Shown in pieces: positions 34,401 to 47,582 of a stretch of 64,000 nt of DNA (positions within the stretch are counted from its first letter, which is position 1; each line of letters opens with the position of its first letter). The translations under genes and the position numbers were made by a program. The stretch is taken from NCBI RefSeq assembly GCF_002999335.1, contig NW_020312760.1, positions 1 to 64,000 on the forward strand. Reading direction: 5' to 3'. Under the pieces are notes generated by a model. That model saw only the letters and a list, made by a program, of their open reading frames with translations. It was not told the DNA's origin and did not search any database. The stretch is from Cyclospora cayetanensis. Its lineage: Eukaryota; Apicomplexa; Conoidasida; Eucoccidiorida; Eimeriidae.

Positions 34401-37400
34401 TGTTGTTTCGTTGCGGCAGGAAATGCTGGGCGCCCTTGTTGTGCTGCTGTTGTTGCTGCTGCTGCTACAGATGCAAGAGATAGCGGCTTCGCTGTGCGTC
34501 GAGCAGCAGCAAAGCAGCAAACTATTGACGGAAGTGCAGCAGCTGCAGCAGCAGCTCGCGGAGCATAAGGCAACAGGCGACTTTTTCAGGAGTGAGTGCA
34601 CGCGTTTGCAGCAGCAGCTGCAGCAGCAGCAGCTGCTGCTGCAGCAGAGCACCAGTCGAGCTGCGACAGCCGAGGAACGCTGTAGTCACCTCAAAGAAGA
34701 AGCAAGGGAACTTAGGAACGAGATACAAGCTGCAAAGCAGCAGCAGCAGCAGCAGCAGCGAGCAGGAGATCAGCAGCAACGCACTCTGCATTCGAAGGAG
34801 TTGCTCCTTGTGGAACTGCAGCAGCAACTGCAGCAGCAAGAGCAGCAGGCGGCTGCGGCAGAGGTGCAGCATGAGGAGCGTTGTGCTTCCTTGCAAGTGC
34901 AGCTGCAGCAGCAGCAGCAACAGAATGCAACGCTGCTGCAGCAGCACAAACAGGATGTGCAGCAGCTACAGCAACAGCTGTCTACCCTCAGCGACGTTCT
35001 TAGAGAGCGAGACGCGCAGCATGTGGAAGCGAGGACTGCTGCAGCCGCAGCCAAAGAAGAGCTGCAACAAATCAAGCCTACTATCGGGTAGCTTGGAAGG
35101 GGAGAATGGCGGGGGGGGAGGGGAGCAGACGTGGCAATTGTACTTGCTGCAGCAGGAGCAGTGGTGTCTACACGCTTGTTGGTTTTCCGCTGAGGCATGT
35201 GCGTTTATTTTTTTAAAGTTGTGAGTACATGAATGGGCACGTTTGCATATTGATGTATCTACATGTATATGTACATCTATATGTACATGTATGTGTACAT
35301 CTATATGTACATGTATATGTATATGTACATCTATATGTACATGTCTCTGTCGGTATGTCTACATGTATATGTCTATGTGTATGTTTTGACACACGTTTGT
35401 ATGTATAGAGGCATTCGCATATATGTGTATGCGCACGTATGTATACATGCCTACACGCTGCTGCGTATTTTGGCGCTGCAGGCAGTTGCAGCAAGAAGCA
35501 CTGGAGCTTCGTGTGCGTCTGGAGGAGAAGGAGAAGATAGTGGCCTTCTTGCAGCATCGTTCTGCATTAGCAGCAGCACAGCCTGACGGCAGCACCGGGA
35601 ACGTAGGAGTGCGAGTGTCTCAAGACAGCAACGTAGGGCAGCAGGCTGCCTCAGGAGCTGCTGCGGATAGCTCTGCTGCTGCAGCAGCAACTGCAGCACT
35701 GCAGCTGCAGCTGCAGCAGCTTCAGGAGGAGCTGGACAGCTGCAAGGCTTTGAAGCAGCATTGGCAGCAAGCCGCAGTCGAGGCGCAGCAACAGCAGCAT
35801 CGGTGCAATGAGCAGCAACAGCAGCTCGAGCAGCAGTTGCAACAAAAGGCGGATGATATCAAGCGGCTCGAGGAGAAAAAGGAGGAAATGGAGGCTCTCA
35901 TGAACGACAAGGTTCGCGTGCCGCTGGTTGCTGCTGCGGACGGGGTCTCCGTGTGTTCATGAATTGTTTCGTGTGTTCATGAATCGTTTCGTGTGTGTTC
36001 ATGAATTGTTTCGTGTGTTTTCATGAATTTTCGTGTGTTTTCATGAATTGTTTCGTGTGTTTGTGAATCGTTTCGTGTGTTTTCATGAATTGTTTCGTGT
36101 GTTTGTGAATCGTTTCGTGTGTTTGTGAATCGTTTCGTGTGTTTGTGAATCGTTTCGTGTGTTTGTGAATTTTTGTGTGTTCATGAATTTTTGTGTCTTC
36201 ATGAATTTTTAAAAGTGGGGTTGATTTTGGTGGCGTTGCCGTGAGTTATCGCTGTGCAGGTGTTGCTAATCGGTCAGTTGGAGGCCTCTGTTGCTGCTTT
36301 GAAGGAGCAGCAGCAGCAGCAGCAGCACGCAGCAGCAAGTGCGGCAGCCGCAGCAGCAGCAACGGACAGTCTGCGGCAGCAGCTGCAGCATCTAGAGGAG
36401 GAGCTTGAGAGGAAGAAGAAGGAGTCGGTGGCTGCAGATGCGCGGTACAGAAGAGAGGTGGATGCTAGGGCAGCGGATATGCAGCAGCTACAGCGCGCAG
36501 AGCAGCAGCAGCAGCAGCAGCACGAGCAGCTCACGTCTATTGAGAAGGAGCTGGAAGCAGTTCGAGCCGAACTCAGGAGTGTGCGGTAGGCCTCATTCGT
36601 GTAATTTGTATGCAAAAATGGATTATACAGTAGAGGGTTAAGGGGCTTGAGATTTTGAACGCCATCTCGGCGGAGGGCTTGCTTCTTTTTGTGCTCTCTT
36701 TTGCAGAGGCGCTGCTGAAGAGGAGAAAGTCTCCTTAGTTCGTAACAATGCCAGTTTGCTGCGTGAAGTGGAGCGTCTGCGGGCTGAGGCTAAGACATTG
36801 AATAGCCAGATGAAGGATCTGTGAGTGTTTAAGGTTCTTTCTTTGCCCTTAAAGCCCCCTCCTCCTTTCCTCTTTCCTCCCTCCTCCTTTCCTCTTTCCT
36901 CCCTCCTCCTTCCTCCCTCCTCCTTCCCTCCTCCTTTCCTCCTTCCTCCCTCCTCCTTCGTCCCAGCTGCCGTGCTGCTTTCCTCCATGGACCGTGTGTC
37001 TTCTTCTGTTGCGAGCGCTGTGGCATCGTGGATGTTGTTTGCTGTTGATTTTTTGACGCGCTGCGTGAGACGCTCATCTCTTTGACGTGCCTTCCTTCCG
37101 CCTTCAGTGTGTTGCTGCTCTGTCCTGCCTTTCGTATTGTGTTCACTGCAGCATTGCTGGTAGCCTCCCGTCCAGCGGAGGAAATCAAAAAGCGGCAAGT
37201 CAGCAGCAGTTGTTGCTCGCGCGTTTGGAAGAAGCGGCACTTCTGCGTACATCTGCGGAAGAAGAAATCCGCTGTCTCCGCCTGGAGCGAGCGCAGGGGG
37301 AGGCGCAGCTGAAGGAACTTAGGAGACAGATAGAAGACCTTAAGGCTGCAGCTCAGCGGGAAGAGAGTCAAACTGAGGAGCTGCAGAGACAGCTGCAGCT

Positions 37401-40359
37401 CACCACTATGAAGGACCACCTCCTTTCGCGCATGCCTGCACTGGAGTTATCCGTGAATCAGCTGAGGGCGGTAAGTGGTTAGAGAGGAGGTTTTTAGTGC
37501 CTTTTTCTTGGCTGACGTGTTCTCTCGTTTCTCTTCTTTGATGCCACTGCCTCATAGAGGCCTCCATGGATGTAGCTCTGCCATTTTCGCGGTGCTCGCA
37601 GAAGTTGTGGAGCGCAGACTCTGCCTGCGCTGGCGAGCGCGACTGATGGGGTGTCGTATCGCTGCTGATGTTGCATGCATGCGTGTTGCAGGAGCTCAAG
37701 ACGGCTCACGAGACGGTGCAACAGCAGCAGCAGCAGCTACAGGATCTTCGGCAGCAGCAGCAGCCGCTGCAACTCAAGACTCGCCAACTCGAAGCCGCGC
37801 TAGAAGAGCAGCAAAGGCAGCAGAAGGCTGCGGAGCAACAGGCATCCGAATGGAAGAATAATTACCATAGCATGATTCAGCGATTTGAAGGAGTATGGCT
37901 GGTGTTGCGTGTGTTGCTGTTATGGCCCCTGATTTGCGGCTGCTTCTTTCTCCCGCTGCACTCGCCGCTGCTGCTTTATGCGTCGTTGCTTTATTGTATT
38001 GCAGGTCGATAGGGGGGAGCTCGAGCAGCTGCGGCAGGAAAAAAGCCGGTTCGCTCAACGCATGCAGCAGCTGCTAGCCGAGAAGCAAAAAGAGACAACA
38101 GCTCTAAAGGTGAGGCTTCCGGGTGTAGGCTTAAGGAGGCCATGCACACCTACACACACAGATGTACAGATATAGAGGGATATATATAGCGATATATAGA
38201 GGGATATATAGAGGAATATATAGCGATATATAGAGGAATATATAGAGATATATAGAGGAATATATAGCGATATATAGAGGAATATATAGAGATATATAGA
38301 GGAATATATAGCGATATATAGAGGGATATATAGCGATATATAGAGGGATATATAGCGATATATAGAGGAATATATAGAGATATATATAGCGATATATAGA
38401 GGAATATATAGCGATATATAGAGGAATATATAGCGATATATAGAGGGATATATAGAGGAATATATAGAGATATATAGAGGGATATATAGCGATATATAGA
38501 GGGATATATAGAGGGATATATAGAGGAATATATAGCGATATATAGAGGAATATATAGAGGAATATATAGAGATATATAGAGGAATATATAGAGATATATA
38601 GAGGAATATATAGCGATATATAGAGGGATATATAGCGATATATAGAGGAATATATAGAGATATATAGAGGGATATATAGAGGAATATACAGAGATATATA
38701 GAGGAACATACACAGGCACTCGGTATATAGAAAGACGCACCAACACCGTAGGTAAGGAAGGACAAGAGTTGTTGCATTGTTTTTTTCGCGGTGCAACAGG
38801 AGAGTGAGGCTAAACGCAGCGACTTGGAGTCTGCAGTGATGAAGCTGCAGCAGGAGGCGGGCAGCAGCAGCGCTGAAAAGCAGCAGTTGCAGCAGCAGGT
38901 GCATCAGTTGCAGCAGCAGCAGCAGCAAGCACGTCAGCATGAGCAGCAGGCAGTAGCCGTCAAGCAGCAGCTGCAACAAGTGCAGGAAGAGCTGCAGAGG
39001 GAACGTAAAGCCAATCAGATGCTGCGGCTGCGATTAGGGCAGCAGCAGCAGCAGGGAGGCGCAGCAGCCGTTACACCTCAAGTGGCAGCAGCTGTTGGAA
39101 GGGTTGTGCGTTTAGGTGTAGTGTCTTCTGCCGCAGCACAGCAAGCGCTGCACGTTGTTAAGTCCGCAGCAGCGGCTGCTCAGGATGAAGGCAAGAAGCA
39201 AGCGCTGCGGGATGCCGCTGCTGCTGCTGCGCATCAGGAGATTGCTACACTGCAGCAGCAGCGGCAGCAGCAAGAGAAGGAGCTTGCGGGGATGAAGCAG
39301 CTGCTGCAGCAGCAAGCCGCAGAAAACAGTGTGCTGCAGCAGCAGCTGGCAGATCAGCAGCAGTTGCTGCAGCAGCAAGCTGCTGCTGCTGAACTAGAGC
39401 AGCATCATTTGCTTTCGGAGCTTCGGCGTGCTCAGGATGACTTGAGGAGGACGCAGCTGCAGCAGCAGCAATTGTTGCAGCAGCAGCAGCGGCAGCAGCA
39501 GCAGCTTTTGGAAGGGCAGGGGTCCATAGGAGACAGCTCAGTGCTGCTTCTTCTTCAGCAGCAGCAGCAACAACAACATCCGACACAAGAGCCGACGGGT
39601 GTCTCTAAACGCGCATTGCACCAGCAGCTGCTGCTTTCCCAGCAGCCTCCGAGGAAAGCCGCCAAGCTGGAAGAAGCAGCGGGGGATAATGCTGCTGCAG
39701 CGGGAGTAGCAGAAGACATAGGCGCTGCTGAACAGCCGGAAGAAGACGAAGCGCAGCAGCAGGAAGAAGACGAAGCGCAGCAACAGCAGCAGCAGCAGGC
39801 GGACCTGCAGGAGGATATTCAAGATACAGAGGTTTCGCCAGAGAGGACGACTCCACCCGAAGAGCTGGAAGAAGAGGATGCAGCGATCGCTGCAGCAACA
39901 GAGGCAGCAGCTGCGTCCGAGCAGCAGCAGCAAGAGCAGCATTTGCTGCAAGATGCACACGAGGAACAAGAAGTAGAACAAGAGCAAGATCCTCATCAGG
40001 AGCAACAGCAGCAGCAGCGGTCTGTGGATTCTCCTCAAATGGAAGATATCATTGAAGAGGGTCCGCAGCAAGAATCGCAGCACGAGCAGCAGCAGCAAGA
40101 ACCGCAGCACGAGCAGCAGCAGCAAGAGGATGAAACGCATCAGGAAGAAGAGCAAGCGCAGGATGCCTTGTATAACTTGATGGATGAAGATGAGCAGCAG
40201 CAGCAGTCGCAACAACAGGATTCGGAGGAAGCAGCGAGTCTGCCGGATACACACCCAGAGACAGCTGTGGGGGAGGAACCTGTACAGCAGCAGCCAGCCG
40301 ATGATGACGGTCCGGAGGATCTGGAAGTTGAATCTGCTCCTGCAGCTGCATGGAGCTGA
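31467..40359 (+). CDS. Giant Gln-rich coiled-coil protein, candidate nuclear-basket protein TPR/MLP
   Basis: Exons: 31467-32123, 32235-32441, 32546-32812, 33021-33251, 33551-33759, 33895-34315, 34471-35087, 35482-35911, 36260-36585, 36707-36820, 37152-37470, 37692-37892, 38005-38109, 38800-40359; phase closes across all 14 (about 1887 residues). Residues 1 to about 1500 are almost continuous coiled coil. Leu/Gln heptads are overlaid with CAG runs, but there are clean charged helices such as LRREVERLRAEAK-like stretches in exons 10 and 11. The C-terminal third turns acidic and Glu/Gln-rich. Exons 11-13 carry LSRMPALELSVNQLR and MIQRFEGVDRGELEQLRQEK, which resemble the conserved central part of TPR/MLP proteins of the nuclear pore basket. 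That identity is an inference; a golgin or centrosomal coiled-coil protein is the alternative. A strong acceptor (TTTTCCAG) ends 5 bases before the chosen ATG, so upstream exons may exist. Confidence 0.75.
33256..33517. repeat. 131-bp tandem duplication with an internal hairpin
   Basis: Two copies, 33256-33386 and 33387-33517, differ by only a few bases. Each contains GAAGTTGCAAG, 8 bases, then CTTGCAACTTC: a perfect 11-bp stem (33290-33319 and 33421-33450). It lies in the intron 33252-33550 of the coiled-coil gene. Confidence 0.95.
35945..36212. repeat. About 20-bp minisatellite TTTCGTGTGTTTGTGAATCG
   Basis: A dozen units of 17-21 bp with gaat, tttcgtgtgt and tcatgaat variants fill most of the intron 35912-36259 of the coiled-coil gene. 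Two unit types (tttgtgaatcg and ttcatgaattg) alternate. Confidence 0.9.
38163..38718. repeat. TATATAGAGG/TATATAGCGA higher-order satellite in intron
   Basis: About 550 bp of 10- to 12-bp units switching between tatatagagg, tatatagcga and tatatagaga almost fill the intron 38110-38799. All minus frames are open across it as an artefact. Confidence 0.95.
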
Positions 40360-42448
40360 AAAATGCTCGTGCGCGAGCTAAGTTCTGCTGTTGCGGGTTC
40401 TATTGCTGCTGCTGCTGCTGCTGCTGGCTTAGAAACAGCAGCAGCACAGGTGTTTCAGCTTTCTCACGGTTCCCAAGCTCTCTAGCGTCTTAGTACACGT
40501 GTTCGCTGTGTGCCTAGCTGAGATACGACAGCAGATGGCGTGTTGCTGCGGCTGCAAAGGTCGTGAGCAATCCACGTAGAGCAATCCACATAGAGCTTCG
40601 CGATAGGGGAGTTGTGGAGCGTCGCCCTAGCGCGCGCACTCACGATTCCTAGCGATCATAAATTGACACCCAACGCGCACGAGGCTTGGCTTTAGAAACT
40701 TGAAGGACATGAACAAAAAGATGCTGTCGACGATAGTTTGCACAAGTGCAACAGTAACAAGGCTTTAAAATTGAAATTTTAAACCTGTTTCTCCACCTTG
40801 TCCTTTGCCATTTCAGCAACGATCCCCCACCACCACTCGGTCGCGCGTGAAACCTAGAAACCTGCATGGGTGGTCTTGCGCGTGAGGAAAAGAGGCCCCA
40901 GCGTGCTAGTCTGCCGCATCATCAGCGTTCCGCAGAAACAGCTCGGGGTGATGCACTTCTTATTGGTAGAATTGGCGTAGATAGAGGGTCTTCAAACAGA
41001 AGCTGCCCAACAGCGTAGCGGGCACTAGCCGAAAACGTGGGGGAGCATGGTCGCGCGGAATTTCCAAAGGCGGAGAGACGCGACAAGAAAGCGTGACGAC
41101 GTGCGTTTCGTTCGAGGCTAGAAAAGAGTAAACGCCTGCTACTCCATGTACAAGAGATTTGCCAAGCGGCAAGAAAAGAAATGGGAAAAGGGGGGAGTTG
41201 CTCCCTTCTTACCGGCACAGTAACCCCGCCCTGGGCTTCGATGCGCCGCGTGTATCGGGCGGTTGCAAGCATCAGTACTAGCAGCGAGGCACACGTAACG
41301 TCTATTAAGATGGCTCTTAGTGCGTATCTCGAAGAATAATGGACGTTTTCTGCTAGAGTTGGCCTCTTTCAAGAGATTACGCCAAAAGTGTGCGTGTGTA
41401 TGCGTGTTCGGGGCGTCTGACATTTTAGCCTTGACTATAGCGCGAGCGAATGCGATTGCAGGCACCTTCTAGTCCCTAAAGAATGCCTGAGCACCTTTAT
41501 TTCCGAGGTCCTCATGAGTGTGCAGCCTTCCACACGGTTGAGTGTAGCGGCATGCAAAGCGGGCAGGACACATAAAAGTCCACTTGAAGTGGCAACCGCT
41601 AGAGAACAGCTCTTTCGTGGCAGCACCAACAACAACAGCAACTCAAGGTTTTCATCGCCTCTCATGCTGCCCACACAGCGGGAAGGGCCTCGCATGATGT
41701 GTCATGCAGCTACCCTGTCCTTCTGAACGCGGCACACTACCTGCGTGCAGCGACAACGAGGAGCAAGGCGGCCACGAAACATTCCAAGACCAGAAAACCT
41801 CACAAGATCTCCTCTATCAGGCACGCTGGACATGGGAAAGCAAAAGGAAGTGAGGGCTGCTCCCCACGCGTCGTCTGCCTGCTGCCCGCTAATGCACGAA
41901 GGGCCCCAACTAACATGAGCAAAATCGTGTAATTCAGCTGCACTTCTGAAAGATATAAGGCGCACCTGTAGACGCCACCACTCAGAAAACAATTTCATGA
42001 CACCTGACAAGGTCGAAGGCAACCCTTTTTGCAATCACAGCGGTTGCGCGGGTGCGGCGCATGGCGTCCGGTGCTCGAGGGGTCACTTTCGGACTGGATG
42101 CTCACTACTATTCTCGCATGCACTGTGTTCATTTGAATCTTTAACGAGTTCGAGCTGAAAGTATATTTGCGCCATGGTTTCTGCATCTGCTGGCTAGTTA
42201 TGCGTACAGATATTTCAGTGTGATCAACCAGCTCTGTGGTGTCCTTGTGGAGAGCGGCAACAGACCTGCGCTGCCGCTCTTGCAATGCAAGGAGCTCCTA
42301 TGTGCAGGAGCGGCACCAGCATTTTAGAGGGCACCTGAAAATACGAGGAAGGTATCTGCAGTGCTAGCTTATGCAAGTGATTGAAATAATAGGTCGCCGG
42401 GGAAGCAAGGGCTCAGGCGAAGGGTTCAATTTGGAAGGGTGAAGCAAA
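40360..42448. other. Intergenic region, no gene recognised
   Basis: 3' flank of the coiled-coil gene and 5' flank of the gene at 42449. A short CTG run lies at 40406-40426. Open frames (for example 41139-41465 -, 41702-42034 -) are short, without triplet bias or motifs. I see no RNA gene. Confidence 0.55.
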
Positions 42449-43849
42449 ATGCATGCAGACGAGGCAAAAAATACGCGACCAGCAGAGCTAGAAGTTGCAC
42501 CTCAAATAGAGGACCCTTCAGTTTCAGTGGGTGGTGCTCCCGCTGAGGCCTCTTCAGAAGCGCAACCAGTGGCAGCACTGGACGTCAGCCATCTGTGCAT
42601 TGCTGCTGCATCGGCGACACTCGCTGCCGCAGCTGTTGCACCCACCCACGCAGACAGTGCAGTTCAAGATGCTCTCGAGACAGCAGTGAGCGCAGCAGAG
42701 AGCGCTCCAGTGGCTGAGTGCCATGGCAACGCCGCAGGTGTACTTGCGCGTTCTGCGGAAGATGGCGGCGAGACTGCAGCAGGGGCATCAAATGTAGCAG
42801 CTGTAGCAACAATAGAAATAGAGGAAGGGGCAGGACGGTCTAGCTTAGTCGCGGCAGTAGATGCTGCAGACGGACATGCACCACTAGGTCCACCATTCAT
42901 GCATGCAGGCGCTGCTCCTGACGAAAATACTGATTGTATTGAGGCTAATACAGCACCTGCAACAGACTTAGCACCTGAAGAAAATGCTGCTGAGCATAAT
43001 GGTGGTGCTGTTCCGGCTAGTGCGAGTGTTTCGTCTGATGGTCTTACTAGTTATGCTGACGCGGTGCTCTTCGACAGAACCGAAGCTGCTCCTGGTAATG
43101 CAGCAGCAGCAGCGACAGCCTCAACAGAAGCACCACCAGAGAGTGTAGCAATGGGCATTGTTGAAAGAAATTCAAGGGTATTGCTTGCCTCGGCAGTGGA
43201 ATCCCAGACACCAGATGCTGCCGCAGCATGCCAGCAATGGCTCAACGAACCGACGAGGGAAGACTGCTGCACTGGTGCATTGCATCCCGAGGCATCACCG
43301 GAAGGGCCGCTGCTAAGGCTACAGCACAGGACGAGTGGTGCACTAGAGGTCGCAGTGGAGGCTTCTGCAAAGGCTGTAGCACATGCCGCAGCAAGCTTTG
43401 CAGCTGCGACTACTGCGGCTATGTCCTTCGAAACAGCAGCAGCAGATACTGCAGAACTGTGGCCAAAAGCGGCAGCTGAAGGTGTTGAAACGGCAGCTGT
43501 TGTGTACTCCACAGATAGGGGTGTCACGCAAACGTATCCCTCCGCTGAAGGCACTGAGCGACAGCAGGAGCAGGACCAGCAGCAGCAGCCGCCTTCCCAG
43601 GAGCAGGTAGGCTTAGAATCGGATATCCAGCCGCAGCAGCAGTCGCTTGAATCAGGGAGCCAGCAGTCTGCTCCCCAGCAGCTTCCCGCAGGAGAGCATC
43701 AAGAGGGCCTCCTTGCCCAGGAGCAGCGCGAGCCACCACATCAGCTATCGGTATCAGAGAATTTCCTGGAGACCACGGTATCCCAATTGACGGCTGACGC
43801 ATCTCCCCATTCACAGCTGTGCCACGAGCAGCACTTGGATGAGCAGCAA

Positions 43850-43887
<38 letters not shown>

Positions 43888-45187
43888 ACAGCAGCAGCAA
43901 CAACAACGACATCCCTACCCTGGAGAAAACGACTCATCAGATGATGAGGAGCCCTTGGATTTGGTGGCACTTGAGGCGCAGCAGAAGGCAGCAGAACAAA
44001 AGCAAAAAAAGGATTACAGTAGACTGTGGAAGATCTTTGGCAGGCAAACTGACGCAGGTATGTGTTTGTGCACTCCTTGCCGTAGCTGGGCTACTCTACT
44101 TCCTAGTGCTGTTTCTGCAGTGTTTTCGAGCAAGACAAGACCTATGGTGGCGTGGAAGAGCATTGTAGGCTGGTGGTACTGCACACTACCTGCATGCCTT
44201 TCTGTTAGCCAACTTGCAGAGACCGCTGCTCAAGGCTTATCCCCCCTTGGCGCCCATTGCTACAAAGCTAGCTCCCCGAGACGCCCAGCAGAACTGCTTC
44301 CCCATTTGCTATAAAATCCTCCTAGCTGCTGCTGCTGCTGCTCGCGACGCCACGCAGAGGGCAAACCTGCTGATAGCCAATTTCCCCGTCCGCCCGCCTT
44401 GTACTGCGCTTGCGGGTGCAGGCCGACTGCTATTTCAGCTGTATGGTCGCGGCTCCCAGACTCGGGGGGCCCCTTGCGCGTCTCGAGTAGCCCACGCACT
44501 ACACGTATGCCTCCTTGGCGGGGTGTCATGAAACCGACTTTGGGTGTCTGTAGCTGCTGCGTTGCATGCGGTTTGCACTGCTCTCCGAACACGCAGTTTT
44601 TGCGTTTTTTCCGCACAGCGTCTGCTACTGCCCGCAATTTTTCAGTCCCTGCTAGTCCTAAACGGGAGTTGCCGCCGTATTTGAATCCGCGGGTGCCGGC
44701 GGATTGCTGTTGCGTGTCTCAGTCTTCGACAAAGACTCGCGTGTCTCCCTCGGTGCCGCTGCTCCTGGTGCAGCCGCAGGGAGAAGCAGCAGCAGCGGAA
44801 CACCCAGCAAAAGGCACTGCAAGCTACAGGCAGCGGCTCGTAAACATCCCTACTGTGGGGCGACGACCTTCTGCAGTGGCTGCAGCAAAGAAAAAGGCAG
44901 AAAGGAAGGGGTCCTGTGCTCTTGCTGGTGCACAAGGCCCTTCTCTTCCACGGCGGCCGCTCCGAAAGACGCTGCAGCAGATCGTCGCCGACACGCAACG
45001 CAACGGGGGGTCCTACCAGCCGATGCTCCTGCAGCGATCCGACAGTTGGGATAGAGAGATGCAGAAAGACGCGCTTGCGCGATCCTTCCGGATGGAAGCG
45101 TGCCTCACACTGCCACCTAAGGCTCGTCTTCCCTCTCTCACGGAAGGGCAGAGACGCGAGCTGCTCTCCGCAACCCATGCCGCTTAG
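42449..45187 (+). CDS. Unrecognised two-exon protein, Ala-rich N-terminus, poly-Gln, basic C-terminus
   Basis: Exons 42449-44057 and 44619-45187 join in phase (GCA GG|GTATGT-like donor, CGCACAG acceptor) to about 725 residues. Residues 1-360 are Ala/Glu/Thr/Ser-rich and acidic, with few bulky residues. Residues about 370-480 are Gln-rich, with a poly-Gln tract at about 43850-43910. Next comes a short acidic SSDDEEPLDLVALEAQ and a Lys-rich helix. The second exon is basic and more complex: PKRELPPYLNPRVP, RRPLRKTLQQIVADTQR and LPSLTEGQRRELL near the C-terminus. The contrast suggests a disordered N-terminal region and a conserved C-terminal end. No membrane helix or signal peptide is seen. I do not recognise a family and assign no function. 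Confidence 0.7.
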
Positions 45188-46650
45188 TTCCATACACCCT
45201 AGGGAAGAGCACTCTGGAGTGCGTCTACTAGCGGAGGTGCCTCTGCACAGGCAGAGCAGCTGGAGCAGACGTCGTGAAAGGTGGCAGAGGCTTTCAGGCA
45301 AGGGGGGCCTGGCCCACCCTACTGCTCACACACAGCGCATCACCCCGTTGATCCTGTGCTGAGACGCCGTCACAGCACATAGACAGCTGCTGTTAATAGA
45401 TGCACTATGTAAGATCCCAGTGGTGGTTGATGCTCCACGCACACCCCTGAAGGCTTCCGGATATCCGGCTCACTGCTACCCCCACCGTCAGTAAGGCAGC
45501 CGCGCATCTTCCAGAGAATCACCGATCCGCACCCCCACCAGCCTTGCCACATGCGCGGATTCATTGAGAGCCAACTGCCTGCTGTAGCCGCCAAATCGAA
45601 TGCAATGAGGGTCAGCATTTTCTCGTAGTAGACTCCTCCAAGGCGCAGATCCTCGCAAGGCAGCGAGCGTCTAACACATCCCTGCCTTACGAGAAACTGC
45701 ACCTTAGCCCCTCTAGGCCTCCGCGGCGCTAAATGAGGGCGAACGTTCGTCTTCTGGTTCCTACAGCTGCGAGTCAACTCGCGTCACTGCTGGTTTATGC
45801 TTGTCTATCCAGCTGCGTTCCAGTGAAGGCGCATGCAGCTGGGTCTGAATATTTTTGCGTCTGGCTCCTTTGAAGCAGCATCCGCGAAAAGAAATTCTCT
45901 CGAAATTCCAATGCCCCTTTCACGCCATCTGTGCGACTCTGCGACCGCGCGTATGCACTACTGCTAAAGGTCGCGATACACACAGAGAGTGCCGGCTGGC
46001 GGTTCCACCTGCAAATCCTTGCAGCTAGCTATTTGTAACGACCTCCTCTAACTCCCCGCCGCTCGCATATGAGCATGCCATGCGCCAGCCAATTATGAAA
46101 GCAACCTCTGCAGGTCGGGATCAAGATGGGCGGGCTGTCATGTGTACAGTGAACAAACTCCATGGAGGGATGGGCCTGTATCTCTATATCTATCTATCTA
46201 CACGCAACTACACACGAAAAAGCAGTAGTCCGTTCGAAGCCTCTCAGGATACCTGCCCTGTAACACTAATGTGCATTATCACCACTGCCTTATCTGCAAC
46301 CCAGCAGAAAAAGGCCGCCGTGCATGCGCTAAACGAGCGACCTTTATTCAAAAGCCCATGCATGCGTGCATGCCACGGCACGAGGCCACGCCGACGTAAC
46401 TGCTAAACATGTGTAGCGCAGCTAGAGTGTAGAGGAGAGGGCGCATGTTCTGTGCGCTGTTGTGCCCTGTTTTCTACTCTAAAGAGAGCCATTCTGAAGC
46501 CCTTCTGACTGTTCAAATCAAACGCCCTCTCTAGAGCTTTCTGCTTCCGCCTCCCTCTCTGCAGCTCCTGTCTGCATCCTACGGCCGGCCAGCCAGGCTG
46601 CGAATGCGTGGAGGGAGCTTCGATTGGAGGGGAGCTCAAGTGCGGGAGGC
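45188..46650. other. Convergent intergenic region
   Basis: 3' flanks of the + gene ending at 45187 and of the - gene ending at 46651. A minus frame of 135 codons (45370-45777) lacks a motif and local codon bias. GCATGC-rich spots occur near 46360-46380. No terminator or RNA gene can be named. Confidence 0.55.
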
Positions 46651-47548
46651 TTAGGCAGATTCCTCCACGAGCACTTCTTTCATGCGCGCATGCAGACGCG
46701 CAACAGAAAGCGCTAGGTGAGCACCCGCCGTGCCATCCTGCAGCTCAAGCACCTGCAAACCTTCCTGCAGGTGCCTCAACGAGCCAACAAAGTGATGCAG
46801 CAGCTTCCACAGGCTCTCTGGGGCAATGCCGTTCTCAGACACTACGCGCGTCAGCTTGCCATGAAGATACAAGTCGCGCAGGTAGCTATTCTTCCTATAC
46901 ACCTCAACAAAGGTGGTCCTGCCCGCTGCCGGATCGAATACAGGAAATCGCTGCACCTCAAGGGGGCACATCGCACACATCACCTCCGGCTGAAACGGCA
47001 GATGCATGCGGAGGCTGTCTTGCAGCATCTCGCTGCTCAAAGACACCTGCGAGTCTTGCAAACAGCTCATAGCCGCAAAAGGCGACTGCAGACAGCACTG
47101 CTGCACCTGTTTCCAACCACAACACAAGCACACACATACACACGGAGAGACAGACAACGGCATAAGGAGCCCAAACGCGGATTTTTTTGTCAAATGCTGC
47201 GAAGGAGAAGCGGCCAAAGGCAACTGACATAGCCGAGGCAGTTGTTGGCACCGCAGATAGAACTTAATAAAAGTACGCCCCACATGCCGACACACAAGAT
47301 GATTGGCGCCTAGAATTTTGATCTGCATTCAACTTCTTCTATTTAGGTGAGGTCCCCAGTATGCATGCCATGCGCATCAATCTAGCAAAACGGTTTGGTC
47401 CATAATATACATAAAAATACATACATACATAAATACGCCTCCGGCTCAATCTGGAAGGACGTTTCGCTCAATTAGCACACATACATATGTATATGTATGC
47501 ATGCATAGAAAGATTTATAGATAGATAGATATATATAGATGATTTAAT

Positions 47549-47582
<34 letters not shown>

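Noticed and set aside
38055..38979. Three minus-strand frames of 198-282 codons rich in Tyr, Ile, Ser and Leu
   Set aside because: Repeat-born frames over the TATATAGAGG satellite in an intron of the + gene.
45370..45777. 135-codon minus frame in a convergent intergenic region
   Set aside because: No family motif, no local codon bias, no splice partners seen.
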